A stretch of 64,000 nucleotides of DNA, taken from Sporolactobacillus laevolacticus DSM 442. Its GTDB lineage: Bacteria; Bacillota; Bacilli; Bacillales; Sporolactobacillaceae. The notes beneath the pieces were generated by a model. The model saw only the letters and a program-made list of their open reading frames with translations. It ran no database searches and was not told where the DNA came from. The position numbers were made by a program, and so were the translations under genes. The DNA lies in contig NZ_AWTC01000011.1 of the NCBI RefSeq assembly GCF_000497245.1, forward strand, positions 33,173 through 97,172, given 5' to 3'. Positions 33,409-41,703 of this stretch are shown here, piece after piece (the stretch's first letter is position 1; every line of letters starts with the position of its first letter).

Positions 33409-34320
33409 ATGTTTAGCAATTCATTTTTGCAACTGAATACGATATTTATCAGCATTATGATTGAAGCCATTCCCTTTATTGTCATTGGTGTTTTTATTTC
33501 AGCGATCATTCAGATGTTTGTCACGGACAGCTTGGTTGCCAGAGTCATTCCCAAAAACAGAGTAGGTTCTGTAGTTTTCGGCACATGTATGGGTTCGCTG
33601 TTTCCCGCGTGTGAATGCGGTATAGTACCGATTACAGAGCGATTGGTCAAGAAGCAAGTACCGCTCCACGCAGCAATTGCCTTTATGCTTGCCGGACCGA
33701 TCATCAATCCGGTTGTTCTTTTTGCAACCTATATCGCTTTTGGCAGCAGCTGGCAGATGGTTTTTTATCGCGCAGGACTAGCCATCGCGGTATCAATTGC
33801 TGTAGGGTTGCTCGTCTCTTATCTATTTCCGGAAAATCAGCTAAGGGAATTTGTTGATAAGAAAATTGAGCACTACCATCATAACCATGATCATCAGGAA
33901 ATGAACGCAATCAAAAATTTTACGTTGCTGGATAAATTCAAAGGAACAATGGACCACGCCATCGATGAATTCTTTTCCGTTGGAAAATATCTTGTGTTCG
34001 GAGCGTTTATTGCCGCGGCGATGCAAACATTTATTAAACAAAGCACCTTGCTTTCTTTTGGAGGCACGCAGTTTACAGCCATTCTTGTTATGATGGTACT
34101 CGCATTTATTATGTCGCTTTGTTCAGAAGCGGATGCCTTTGTCGCATCATCCTTCAGAAGCACATTTCCTCCAGCCCCGCTAACCGCATTTCTTGTTTTC
34201 GGTGCAATGGTTGATATTAAAAATCTGGTCATGATGCTTTCGACTTTTAAAAAGAAGTTTGTAGCCGGACTCATTACGCTCATATTTCTCTGTGTGTTTG
34301 CCGGCGCGTTGCTGATTTAA
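33409..34320 (+). CDS. ycgR: YraQ/DUF318-type permease
   Basis: About 303 residues with eight or so membrane segments. The DUF318 permease marks are visible: GSLFPACECGIVPITERL (a Cys-x-Cys in the membrane), HAAIAFMLAGPIINPVVLFA, and SLCSEADAFVASSF. A central cytoplasmic loop is His-rich (HYHHNHDHQE), suggesting metal handling. It pairs with the downstream gene exactly as B. subtilis ycgR-ycgQ, 13 bp apart. Substrate unknown. GGAGTGAA lies before the ATG; an upstream in-frame extension has no ribosome site. Confidence 0.85.
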   Translation: MFSNSFLQLNTIFISIMIEAIPFIVIGVFISAIIQMFVTDSLVARVIPKNRVGSVVFGTCMGSLFPACECGIVPITERLVKKQVPLHAAIAFMLAGPIINPVVLFATYIAFGSSWQMVFYRAGLAIAVSIAVGLLVSYLFPENQLREFVDKKIEHYHHNHDHQEMNAIKNFTLLDKFKGTMDHAIDEFFSVGKYLVFGAFIAAAMQTFIKQSTLLSFGGTQFTAILVMMVLAFIMSLCSEADAFVASSFRSTFPPAPLTAFLVFGAMVDIKNLVMMLSTFKKKFVAGLITLIFLCVFAGALLI

Positions 34321-34333
34321 AGGAGGCACAGCA

Positions 34334-35182
34334 ATGATACGATTTTTGATTTTATTTGGATTCGCCTACTTGTTTCTTCACTTGCATCTTACGGGTGATA
34401 TCAGTAAATACATTAATATGCGCTATGGCTATCTTTCTTTTTCCATGATCTTCGTTATCGGTGTGATGGCGGTATATCAGCTTGTTCAGTGGAACAGGGA
34501 AGGCAGCAAAAGCCAGGAAAATGTGGAAAAAGAGATGTTTGGCCATGATCACGCGCATGAAAATAATACATGGTGGAAGAAGCTCATCACCTATGCTCTT
34601 GTTGTTTTTCCGTTGATTACCGGGTTGTTCTTGCCGATCGCCACATTGGATTCGAGTATCGTCAGAGCAAAGGGTTTTCACTTTGCTGAAATAGATAATG
34701 ACAAGGATCAATACGCGAATCACCAGATTTTGAAGCCGGATACAAGCCAGTATTATGAGAGCAGCACGTATAAAAAAATGCTTAAATCGGATATGGAGAA
34801 ATACAGCAAATCGGATAACCTGTATCTTGATGATGACAACTTTCTCCGTGCCCTTGAGGCTGTTTATAATTATCCGGGGAATTTCACCAATAAGAATATT
34901 TCCATGATGGGCTTTGTTTATCATGGTGATTCACTTGAAAAGAATCAGTTGTTTTTATTCCGCTTCGGCATTATTCATTGTCTTGCCGATGCCGGCGTAT
35001 TTGGCATGATGGTCCAATTCCCGCAAAATGTTGATTATAAAGACGATACATGGATTCGAGCAGAAGGAAAGTTGTCCGAGACGTACTATCAGCCATTTAA
35101 ACAAACGATTCCTGTGCTCAAGGTGACCAAATGGCATGAGATCTCAAAACCAAAATCCCCATATGCGTATCGGAAGTATTGA
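34334..35182 (+). CDS. ycgQ: TIGR03943 family membrane protein
   Basis: 282 residues. Three N-terminal membrane segments (IRFLILFGFAYLFLHLHLTG, YLSFSMIFVIGVMAVYQLV, YALVVFPLITGLFLPIATL) with a His-rich loop HDHAHENN, then an outer domain with GFVYHGDSLEKNQLFLFRFG, CLADAGVFGMMV and WIRAEGKLSETYYQ. This is the TIGR03943 family, always next to a YraQ-type permease. The shared His-rich loops hint that the pair moves or binds a metal; this is inference. AAGGAGG precedes the ATG. Confidence 0.85.
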   Translation: MIRFLILFGFAYLFLHLHLTGDISKYINMRYGYLSFSMIFVIGVMAVYQLVQWNREGSKSQENVEKEMFGHDHAHENNTWWKKLITYALVVFPLITGLFLPIATLDSSIVRAKGFHFAEIDNDKDQYANHQILKPDTSQYYESSTYKKMLKSDMEKYSKSDNLYLDDDNFLRALEAVYNYPGNFTNKNISMMGFVYHGDSLEKNQLFLFRFGIIHCLADAGVFGMMVQFPQNVDYKDDTWIRAEGKLSETYYQPFKQTIPVLKVTKWHEISKPKSPYAYRKY

Positions 35183-35336
35183 TTTGCACATTTGTGATTT
35201 AAGTGCAAATTATTTGAACCTGTTGTTAGCGTTATTTATAATAAAAATCGTTGGCAGCATATCGGATTTAACCTTGTAAACCAGTAATTTCTTAACATGG
35301 AGAGGTTAATCCTAAATGAATGGAGGATGATTTTCG

Positions 35337-35846
35337 ATGACAAAGAAAGTTGCTGCAGTTCTAGCTGATGATTTCGAGGATGTAGAATTCACTGACCCTG
35401 CTAAGGCATATGAAGAAGCAGGCCACAAAGTCATTGTTATTGGGAAAACAAAAGGTGCTGTGATTAATGGCAAGCATGGCGCAAAAGTTACTACTGACCT
35501 TACCATTGACGAAGCAAAGCCTGAAGATTTTGATGCGCTTTTGATCGCAGGCGGTTATTCACCGGATAACTTGAGAGATGATGATCGCTTTGTCGCGTTT
35601 ACCAAAGCATTTATGGATGCCGACAAAGGTGTATTCGCAATCTGCCACGGTCCTCAACTGCTGATTACGGCTGAATCGATTAAGGACAGAAACATCACAG
35701 GTTACAAATCCATCGCGGTTGATTTGAAAAATGCCGGTGCGAACTATAAAGATGAAGAAGTCGTTGTTTGCCACAATCTCGTGACAAGCCGTACACCGGA
35801 TGACATTCCTGCGTTTAATCGTGAAAGCCTGAACGTTTTGGCTTAA
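35337..35846 (+). CDS. yfkM: DJ-1/PfpI family stress protein
   Basis: 169 residues of the class I glutamine-amidotransferase-like fold: VAAVLADDFEDVEFTDPAKA with the conserved Glu, DALLIAGGYSPDNLRDD, and the nucleophile elbow VFAICHGPQLLITA (Cys-His). Closest known type is B. subtilis YfkM/PfpI, general stress proteins with proposed glyoxalase, deglycase or peptidase activity. GGAGGATGATTTTCG sits before the ATG. A terminator follows. Several other yfk-type genes are further along in this window. Confidence 0.88.
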   Translation: MTKKVAAVLADDFEDVEFTDPAKAYEEAGHKVIVIGKTKGAVINGKHGAKVTTDLTIDEAKPEDFDALLIAGGYSPDNLRDDDRFVAFTKAFMDADKGVFAICHGPQLLITAESIKDRNITGYKSIAVDLKNAGANYKDEEVVVCHNLVTSRTPDDIPAFNRESLNVLA

Positions 35847-35871
35847 CTTATTAAGTGGATAATAATGAAAG

Positions 35872-35912
35872 AGCCGTTGTTTTTCCAGTTATATGGAGGG
35901 GCAGCGGCTTTT
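35872..35912 (+). terminator. Terminator after the PfpI-like gene
   Basis: 14-bp stem GCCGTTGTTTTTCC/GGAGGGGCAGCGGC formed with several G-U pairs, then TTTTCTATTT. The G-U pairs exist only in the plus-strand RNA. Confidence 0.75.
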
Positions 35913-35940
35913 CTATTTCTAGGAAATTATCGATCTATAA

Positions 35941-35975
35941 GTTGTGCGCACAACGTTCGAGTTTGTGCGCGACGC
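35941..35975. repeat. Two TTGTGCGC units 21 bp apart
   Basis: GTTGTGCGCACAAC is a perfect 14-bp palindrome; GTTTGTGCGCGAC follows with the shared core exactly 21 bp later (35942 and 35963). It lies between two convergent genes. Confidence 0.7.
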
Positions 35976-36017
35976 AATGGGTATTATTAGTCCGATTCGC
36001 ATTGTTTCAAGGAGAAA

Positions 36018-36836
36018 TTACATCACATGTTTTGATGACCCTTTATGAATCATTTTTCTGCGATCAACGCTGTGCAGATGGTTCAAATAAGCGTGTACAA
36101 TACGGAGATTGCAGAGCTCGTTCTTTCGAATCCATTCACGGGTTCGTTGGTCAAGCTCTTGATGAGGCTGGACTGGCCATTCTCCGCAAACATCAATGCC
36201 TTCCACTTGTTTGTTCTCTATAATGGTTGCAAGCAATTGGGCTAATCGGTTGATTGACAGATGGCCTTGATCCCAATTCGTTTTCGCCTCTTGTTCCGAT
36301 ATAAGATCTTTATCGATACTCATGTAGACAGCTTGTGTCGGTATCGAGGAGATTAATCTCTGAGCAGAAGGAAGGCTTCGCTCAGGAAACAGGGTAACTT
36401 GATAATGCCCCTGCAACAATTTTAATTCATCTTCGGGGGGCTCCGGTCCTACGATAATAACTTTTTTTAGATTTGCAACGTCACTGAGTGCATGGCGAAC
36501 CCAAGATCCACATGATAGCAGATTGCCAATTCTGCCTTCTTTTAAATCAGTATGGTGATCGAATAGAATGAGAGAAAAGGGCTGAGGAATTTTCTGGAGC
36601 AATGCGAGAGTTGCATAGTGATAGTTTCCGCTTCCCAAAAAAGTCAGTCCGCTCAACTCCGTGTTGGCCAATTTGTGAGAAATCGCCGTGAAGGCTTCGG
36701 GTGAACAATACAAATGCGTTCCTCTTAGATTACGAAAGTCAATCCATTTGTGCGGTGTGATCGACCGCAATTCAGACTGGGGTTCATACGTGCCGTCAAA
36801 ATTACAGAATGTGATGCCGCGATGCAACAAAGTCAT
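36018..36836 (-). CDS. Arginase/agmatinase-fold protein
   Basis: About 272 residues with ureohydrolase metal-site sequences in order: GSGNYHYATLAL (His), LILFDHHTDLKEG (DxHxD) and VYMSIDKDLISEQ (DxD). It should bind two metal ions and hydrolyse a guanidino or related C-N bond, but the loops differ from true arginase and agmatinase, so the substrate is unknown. The ATG at MTLLHRGITF has AAGAAAG upstream; a TTG 6 bp earlier is possible. Alone on the minus strand, divergent from an isochorismatase-fold gene. Confidence 0.8.
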   Translation of the reverse strand: MTLLHRGITFCNFDGTYEPQSELRSITPHKWIDFRNLRGTHLYCSPEAFTAISHKLANTELSGLTFLGSGNYHYATLALLQKIPQPFSLILFDHHTDLKEGRIGNLLSCGSWVRHALSDVANLKKVIIVGPEPPEDELKLLQGHYQVTLFPERSLPSAQRLISSIPTQAVYMSIDKDLISEQEAKTNWDQGHLSINRLAQLLATIIENKQVEGIDVCGEWPVQPHQELDQRTREWIRKNELCNLRIVHAYLNHLHSVDRRKMIHKGSSKHVM

Positions 36837-36966
36837 GCGCAAAACACTTCTTTCTTAATCTCATGTGTCAAGATTAAACCGTTTTCATAACTAGTTTAAT
36901 ACACTAGGAACTAAATAGAAACTTAAAGAGATGTATGATAGAAAAAAAGCTGGTGGAAATGATCAA

Positions 36967-37515
36967 ATGCGCGCGCTTCTGGTAATTGATGTACAGCAAG
37001 GGTTCATAGATTCGAGAAATTTTGAAAAGATGATCCAAAATATCCACAGATTGATCATCAATTCTCAAAAAAACAAGGAACCGATCTTTTTTATCCGCCA
37101 TTTAGATAAGGGAAAAGAGAGCATGATCCAAGATGGGACACCGGCTGGTGAAATATGCCATCAGTTGGCCCCCTATGTTTCGGAATGTATTGAGAAACGT
37201 TTGCCAAGTGCTTTTTTTCGTACATCTTTGGACAGCAAACTAAGGAACGCCGGTGTTGATGAAGTTATACTATGCGGATTTAATGCGGAATACTGTATCT
37301 TTTTTAATTCAGTAGCTGCATTTGAGCATGGTTATGGAGTGCACGTTATCGAAGATGCCTGTGCCAGTGTCAATACAGGCGAGACCTATGAAATGAATGA
37401 CCTTGATATACCTAAATTTATTTTTTCTGTGCTCGACAATTCAGGTGAAATGACGGTTAGTGAACTTGATTCATTTTTGGAAGAGTACAGATCATCCAGC
37501 GAGCAGCATTCTTGA
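36967..37515 (+). CDS. Isochorismatase-family cysteine hydrolase
   Basis: About 182 residues with the Asp-Lys-Cys triad: ALLVIDVQQGFID (Asp), ECIEKRLPSAFFRT (Lys) and LCGFNAEYCIFFNSVAAFEH (Cys), plus the usual GVHVIEDACAS. Such enzymes hydrolyse nicotinamide, N-carbamoyl compounds or isochorismate; the substrate is not evident. The ATG is chosen by fold; GGTGGAAATGATCAA precedes it. Converges on the DUF3842 gene. Confidence 0.87.
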   Translation: MRALLVIDVQQGFIDSRNFEKMIQNIHRLIINSQKNKEPIFFIRHLDKGKESMIQDGTPAGEICHQLAPYVSECIEKRLPSAFFRTSLDSKLRNAGVDEVILCGFNAEYCIFFNSVAAFEHGYGVHVIEDACASVNTGETYEMNDLDIPKFIFSVLDNSGEMTVSELDSFLEEYRSSSEQHS

Positions 37516-37523
37516 ATGAACAT

Positions 37524-37940
37524 TCAAGAGCATACTTTTTTTAGATCTGTGATAATGTCATCGATGAATTGTTTGATTGGTATGTCTGCGGTACAAGGAA
37601 TAAGAAGTTTAGGGTGGTGCACAGGAAGTATATATTTCTTGCAAGAAAGCTGAGTGAAGGCATGCGTCATAGACTCTGTGATTTCACCATGAATAGAACC
37701 CGGCTGCAGAATACCGATTGGGGCGATGATACAGTCAATAGCCTCACGTCGGCAAAACGCACAAAATGCTTTTTCACCGCTCATGCCAATAGTTGCGCCT
37801 GATCGTACCATCTTTGAAGTTCCACATGTATTTGTGCCAAGCGCAATGATGATCCAGTCACCGGGAAGGTTTTGACGCATTTTTTTAATCAGTGTTTGGC
37901 CAAGTCCTGCTCCCTGGCCGTCCATTACAGCAATTTTCAT
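37524..37940 (-). CDS. DUF3842 family protein
   Basis: About 138 residues: MKIAVMDGQGAGLGQTLIKK at the start (a Gly-rich, Rossmann-like loop), IIALGTNTCGTSKMVRSGA, CAFCRREAIDCIIAPIGILQ and a C-terminal SCKKYILPVHHPKLLIP. Several Cys and His residues could bind a metal or cofactor. Family function is unknown. It is divergent from hypB and close to the cobalt transporter genes, which may be meaningful. Confidence 0.78.
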   Translation of the reverse strand: MKIAVMDGQGAGLGQTLIKKMRQNLPGDWIIIALGTNTCGTSKMVRSGATIGMSGEKAFCAFCRREAIDCIIAPIGILQPGSIHGEITESMTHAFTQLSCKKYILPVHHPKLLIPCTADIPIKQFIDDIITDLKKVCS

Positions 37941-38008
37941 AGTTATCCTCACAGATCGATGATGATTTCACTTTAAATATTATATTATAATATAGTTAGT
38001 TAAAAAAG

Positions 38009-38147
38009 GAGGACAAAAAGGGCCGAGAAGATCAAGGAAGCGCAGTTTCGAGCACCGGAGCGTATGTCTCTAATACGTGAGGAGTGAAGAAACAAGCTGA
38101 CGCAGAGATTCGACAGCAATTTTTCCCGGACTTTTTGAACCTCCTCT
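38009..38147 (+). repeat. 139-bp dispersed repeat, copy 2
   Basis: Partner of the copy at 17711-17849. It ends 50 bp before the hypB start and points the same way as that gene, so both copies lie directly upstream of a gene in the gene's direction. Confidence 0.9.
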
Positions 38148-38197
38148 GATAGAGTCATATATAGTAAATACCTCAATAGATTTTGGAGGGCAAACGG

Positions 38198-38860
38198 ATG
38201 AACACAATTAAAGTCGTTCAACAGATGCTGGAGTGGAATGAAGACTGCAGTGATGAAGTTAAAGAAAAGTTGAAAGAGAAAAAAGTGCTTGCGGTTAACA
38301 TTATGGCAGCTCCGGGAGCGGGAAAAACCAGTCTGATTATTAAACTGATCGAAAAACTGCGTCCTCGTTATCGTGCGGCGGTGATTGAGGGAGACATTGC
38401 CGGTCAGTTGGACGCTGAAAAATTGGATGCGCTGGGGGTGCCCGTCGTACAGCTTAATACGAATGGCGCTTGCCATATTGAAGCACTCTCAATGAAAAAG
38501 ATGCTGGACTATTTTGATTTAGAAGATTTAGATGTGCTTTTTGTTGAAAATGTTGGGAATCTCGTTTGTCCTGCAGAATTTGAAGTTGGTGAGGATGTCA
38601 AAATCGCGTTGCTTAGCATCCCTGAAGGCGACGATAAGATTGTTAAGTACCCGCTCTTATTTACGAAAGCGGATCTAGTTGTCCTGAATAAATATGATAT
38701 GATGCGTTTCTTTGAGTTTGATGATGCGCAAGTGGAGACGGATATCCGTAGTTTGAATCCAAAGGCCGGTGTCTTTAGAACCTCTTGTGAGCATGATGAA
38801 GGCATTGATGCACTCTATCATGAGATAGAAGACAGAATTAACAAAAAAATGACAAATTAA
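38198..38860 (+). CDS. hypB: HypB-type nickel-insertion GTPase
   Basis: About 220 residues: P-loop VNIMAAPGAGKTSLIIKLIE, switch EGDIAGQLDAEKLDALG, metal-site Cys-His in NTNGACHIEALSM, ENVGNLVCPAEFEVGEDV with the second Cys, and guanine-specificity VVLNKYDMM. HypB delivers nickel during [NiFe]-hydrogenase or urease maturation. No HypA, hydrogenase or urease gene is in the window, and no His-rich N-terminal tail is present. It precedes cbiMQO, so a role in cobalt/nickel handling is plausible. TTTTGGAGGG precedes the ATG. Confidence 0.9.
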   Translation: MNTIKVVQQMLEWNEDCSDEVKEKLKEKKVLAVNIMAAPGAGKTSLIIKLIEKLRPRYRAAVIEGDIAGQLDAEKLDALGVPVVQLNTNGACHIEALSMKKMLDYFDLEDLDVLFVENVGNLVCPAEFEVGEDVKIALLSIPEGDDKIVKYPLLFTKADLVVLNKYDMMRFFEFDDAQVETDIRSLNPKAGVFRTSCEHDEGIDALYHEIEDRINKKMTN

Positions 38861-38909
38861 CTGTATATCTTTCATTTTTGATTCATTTGCTCTATTATGA
38901 CAAGTACGG

Positions 38910-39040
38910 GTCACGAAGATCCGTGTTAGAAAACAGCTTGTGACTGAAATAGGGAACAAGCGGCTCTTTAAGTTTTTCTTGCAGCCACGAAGGCTGATTA
39001 GCGCCCAACAGGACCTAATTGGATTCGTGGCTGTTTTTTA
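38910..39040 (+). promoter_or_regulatory. Structured leader and terminator before cbiM
   Basis: Contains hairpins CACG/CGTG and GCTTGT/ACAAGC enclosing TGAAATAGGGA, then a long terminator: CAGCCACGAA pairs with TTCGTGGCTG across an inner ATTAG/CTAAT stem, followed by six T. The terminator is 65 bp before the cbiM ATG. Could end hypB transcription, or be a riboswitch platform. TGAAATAGGGAACAAG resembles part of the cobalamin riboswitch core, but other conserved parts are missing. Confidence 0.55.
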
Positions 39041-39104
39041 GTTTCTGAAAAAACTTTTACAAATTGTCATGATTCAAAGAGTAGAGAGACGGAGTGTTTG
39101 TACG

Positions 39105-40076
39105 ATGCATATTCCAGATAATTACCTTAGCCCTGAGACATGTCTGATCATGGGGGGAGCAATGGTACCGGTTGTGGCGGTTTCTATTCGGCGTGTTCGT
39201 GTGAAGATGACCAGAGAAAGACTGCCGCTTATTGGTGTTGGTGCAGCACTTTCATTTCTCATGATGATGTTTAATGTTCCGGTTCCTGGTGGCACGACAG
39301 CCCACGCGGTTGGCGGCACGTTGCTTGCAATCTTGCTGGGACCGGAGGCGGCTTGTCTTGCGATCGCGGCTGCGCTACTGATTCAATGCCTGGTCTTTGG
39401 CGATGGCGGTATTTTGGCTTATGGCGTGAATCTTTTCAATATGGCTTTTATCATGCCATTTGCAGGGTATGCCATTTACCGTTTTTTAGTGACCCGCTTG
39501 GCTTTTCGGAACACAGAGTTGATTTATGCTGGGATCGCTTCTTATTTGGCGATTAATATTGCGGCATTAATTGCGGCGATTGAATTCGGCATTCAGCCAT
39601 TGTTGTTTACTGATGCGAAAGGATTGCCGCTTTATTCACCGTATCCGCTTAAGGTATCCATACCGGCCATGCTGATTCCGCATCTGACGCTGGCAGGACT
39701 CGCGGAAATTGTATTTACCGTTGGGGTATTGATTTTCATCAAAAAAGTTTCTCCTGAAATCCTGCAGAATCGTCCCGTTTCATTTCATAAAATATCTGCA
39801 CTGTTGCTTCTCCTGATCCCTTTAACACCGCTGGGACTGCTTTCTGCGGCAAGTGCATGGGGCGAATGGAGTAACGGTGAATTACATCAATCACTTGGCT
39901 ATCTTCCAAAGGGGATGGCACATGGATATAATTATCAAGCACTGCTATCCGGTTATTCTTTTAAGGGTATGCCGGGAGCTGTCGGATATATATTATCGGC
40001 TGTAGCTGGCGTAGCACTGCTTGTCATTTTTTTCAGAATCTTTCGGATGAGTCGACGTAAGGATGAACAACATTGA
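39105..40076 (+). CDS. cbiM: Cobalt/nickel ECF transporter substrate-binding protein (CbiM)
   Basis: About 323 residues. Begins MHIPDNYLSPETCLIMGGAM; the Met-His N-terminus forms the Co/Ni site in CbiM/NikM, and NVPVPGGTTAHAVGGTLLAI is a second signature. Six or seven membrane segments. The last ~80 residues (TPLGLLSAASAWGEW to a final membrane segment) look like the PDGLE/CbiN-type domain fused to the core, replacing a separate cbiN. Whether cobalt or nickel is preferred cannot be decided. The stop overlaps the cbiQ start. Confidence 0.9.
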   Translation: MHIPDNYLSPETCLIMGGAMVPVVAVSIRRVRVKMTRERLPLIGVGAALSFLMMMFNVPVPGGTTAHAVGGTLLAILLGPEAACLAIAAALLIQCLVFGDGGILAYGVNLFNMAFIMPFAGYAIYRFLVTRLAFRNTELIYAGIASYLAINIAALIAAIEFGIQPLLFTDAKGLPLYSPYPLKVSIPAMLIPHLTLAGLAEIVFTVGVLIFIKKVSPEILQNRPVSFHKISALLLLLIPLTPLGLLSAASAWGEWSNGELHQSLGYLPKGMAHGYNYQALLSGYSFKGMPGAVGYILSAVAGVALLVIFFRIFRMSRRKDEQH

Positions 40077-40879
40077 ATGAAAAAAAGAATATACCACAGT
40101 GGCTTATGAAGCCTGATGAACTATTCGAAGTCGGGAAAAAGGAGCGATTCATTGAAAAAAATATACATACGCTTTTTAAACTTCTGGCTGCGATCAGATC
40201 GAGGAGCAACGATCACTGCTTTTTGTCAAGAATTCATCCGGCGCTAAAACTTTTCTCACTCGTTGTGCTCCTTTTTTTGATCTCGTTAAGCAGGAGCATG
40301 GTATTTATCAGTACAGTTGGATCGTGTATGCTTCTCCTTATCAGTATTCTTCCGGTTAATATCATGAAGCGTATTTTGATTATGAGCCTGACCGCTGCTG
40401 TGTTTATGGCGGTGACCTTGCTTCCCGCCTTTCTAGTTGGCATCCACGGCCATTATCTCTTGATTGTAGTCAAGGTGTGGCTGACCGTCTCTTTTTCCGG
40501 ATTGCTTGTGTTAACGACGTCATGGCATGCATTGATTGCAGCGCTGAAATTGTTTCGCGTTCCGGATCTGTTTATTCTTATTTTGGATATTACACTGAAG
40601 TATATTGTAATCTTCAGTGATTTTACGTTGAACATGTTCTATGCTTTGAAACTGCGTTCTGTGGGGAAGACCGCCAAAAAAGCGGCACCTGTTGCCGGGA
40701 TTGCCGGTACACTTTTCCTGAAATCGAAGGAGATGTCGGAAGATCTTTATGACGCCATGGTATGTCGAGGATTTTCGGGACATTATACAACGCAGGTTAA
40801 ACGGCAATGGCATTGGATGGATACAGCTTGTTCTGTTTTTGTACTTGCACTTGCCCTATCTTTTTTTTATTTCAGGTGA
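40073..40879 (+). CDS. cbiQ: ECF transporter transmembrane protein CbiQ
   Basis: 268 residues with four to five membrane segments after a ~60-residue cytoplasmic start. It carries the coupling features of CbiQ/EcfT: LKLFRVPDLFILILDITLKY and the later MVCRGFSGHYT (the Ala-Arg-Gly type helix that contacts the ATPase). TTG start overlaps the cbiM stop (TTGA) and has AAGGATGA upstream. Works with CbiM and CbiO to import the metal. Confidence 0.9.
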   Translation: MNEKKNIPQWLMKPDELFEVGKKERFIEKNIHTLFKLLAAIRSRSNDHCFLSRIHPALKLFSLVVLLFLISLSRSMVFISTVGSCMLLLISILPVNIMKRILIMSLTAAVFMAVTLLPAFLVGIHGHYLLIVVKVWLTVSFSGLLVLTTSWHALIAALKLFRVPDLFILILDITLKYIVIFSDFTLNMFYALKLRSVGKTAKKAAPVAGIAGTLFLKSKEMSEDLYDAMVCRGFSGHYTTQVKRQWHWMDTACSVFVLALALSFFYFR

Positions 40880-40892
40880 GGGATAAGAGGCT

Positions 40893-41618
40893 ATGATTGA
40901 TTTAAAAAAAGTGACATACAGTTATGCAGATCATACTGCATTAAGTGAGATAACGATGAAAATCGAGCAGGGAGAATCTGTCGCCTTGATCGGTCCGAAC
41001 GGCAGCGGAAAATCAACCTTGATGAAAGTGATCAGCGGATTGATTTACCCTGATAGAGGGACCTATGTGTTTGATGGAACAAAAATCACGGAGAAGCAGA
41101 TGAAAGAGGCTTCTTTCTCTAAAAGCTTTCATAAACAAACCGGGTTCGTTTTTCAGAACCCGGATACCCAGCTGTTTTGCGGAAGTGTCTATGAGGAAAT
41201 CGCTTTCGGACCTAATCAAATGGGTCTTTCCGAGAATGAAGTGAGAAGCCGAGTAAGCGATTCGCTTGAATTGATGGGGATCTCCGGGTTTGAGGAGCGT
41301 GAGCCTTATCATTTGAGCGGTGGCGAGAAGAAGCGTGTCGCCATTGCGGCGACAGTTGCACTTAATCCTGATGTCTATTTGTTTGATGAGCCGATGAACG
41401 CGCTTGATCCGAAGTCGAAACGCTTTCTGCGTCAGTTTATGATTGACCTGACTCAGGCGGGCAAAACCGTGATTTGCTCCACACATGATTTTTCTTATGT
41501 AGACGGTGTATTTCAGCGCGCCGCTGTCTTTTCCGAGGATCATCGGCTTATTCGTGATGATGATTATGAATCGGTGATTAATGACCGAGCTTTTCTGCGT
41601 GAACAAAACATTATTTAA
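40893..41618 (+). CDS. cbiO: ECF transporter ATPase CbiO
   Basis: 241 residues: Walker A IGPNGSGKSTLMKVI, Q-loop FVFQNPDTQLFC typical of ECF ATPases, signature HLSGGEKKRVAIAA, Walker B YLFDEPMNALDP and switch STHDFSYV. One ATPase gene is present, so a CbiO homodimer is expected. 13 bp after cbiQ with GAGGGATAAGAGG-like site. Last gene of hypB?-cbiM-cbiQ-cbiO; it converges with the LD-carboxypeptidase gene. Confidence 0.94.
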   Translation: MIDLKKVTYSYADHTALSEITMKIEQGESVALIGPNGSGKSTLMKVISGLIYPDRGTYVFDGTKITEKQMKEASFSKSFHKQTGFVFQNPDTQLFCGSVYEEIAFGPNQMGLSENEVRSRVSDSLELMGISGFEEREPYHLSGGEKKRVAIAATVALNPDVYLFDEPMNALDPKSKRFLRQFMIDLTQAGKTVICSTHDFSYVDGVFQRAAVFSEDHRLIRDDDYESVINDRAFLREQNII

Positions 41619-41703
41619 TTATCTTTCGTATTACCGCCTAGACATCGGGATATTAACGATGTTGATTACAAATGAGCGTATTAATCGGAATGATCTGAAG
41701 GAC

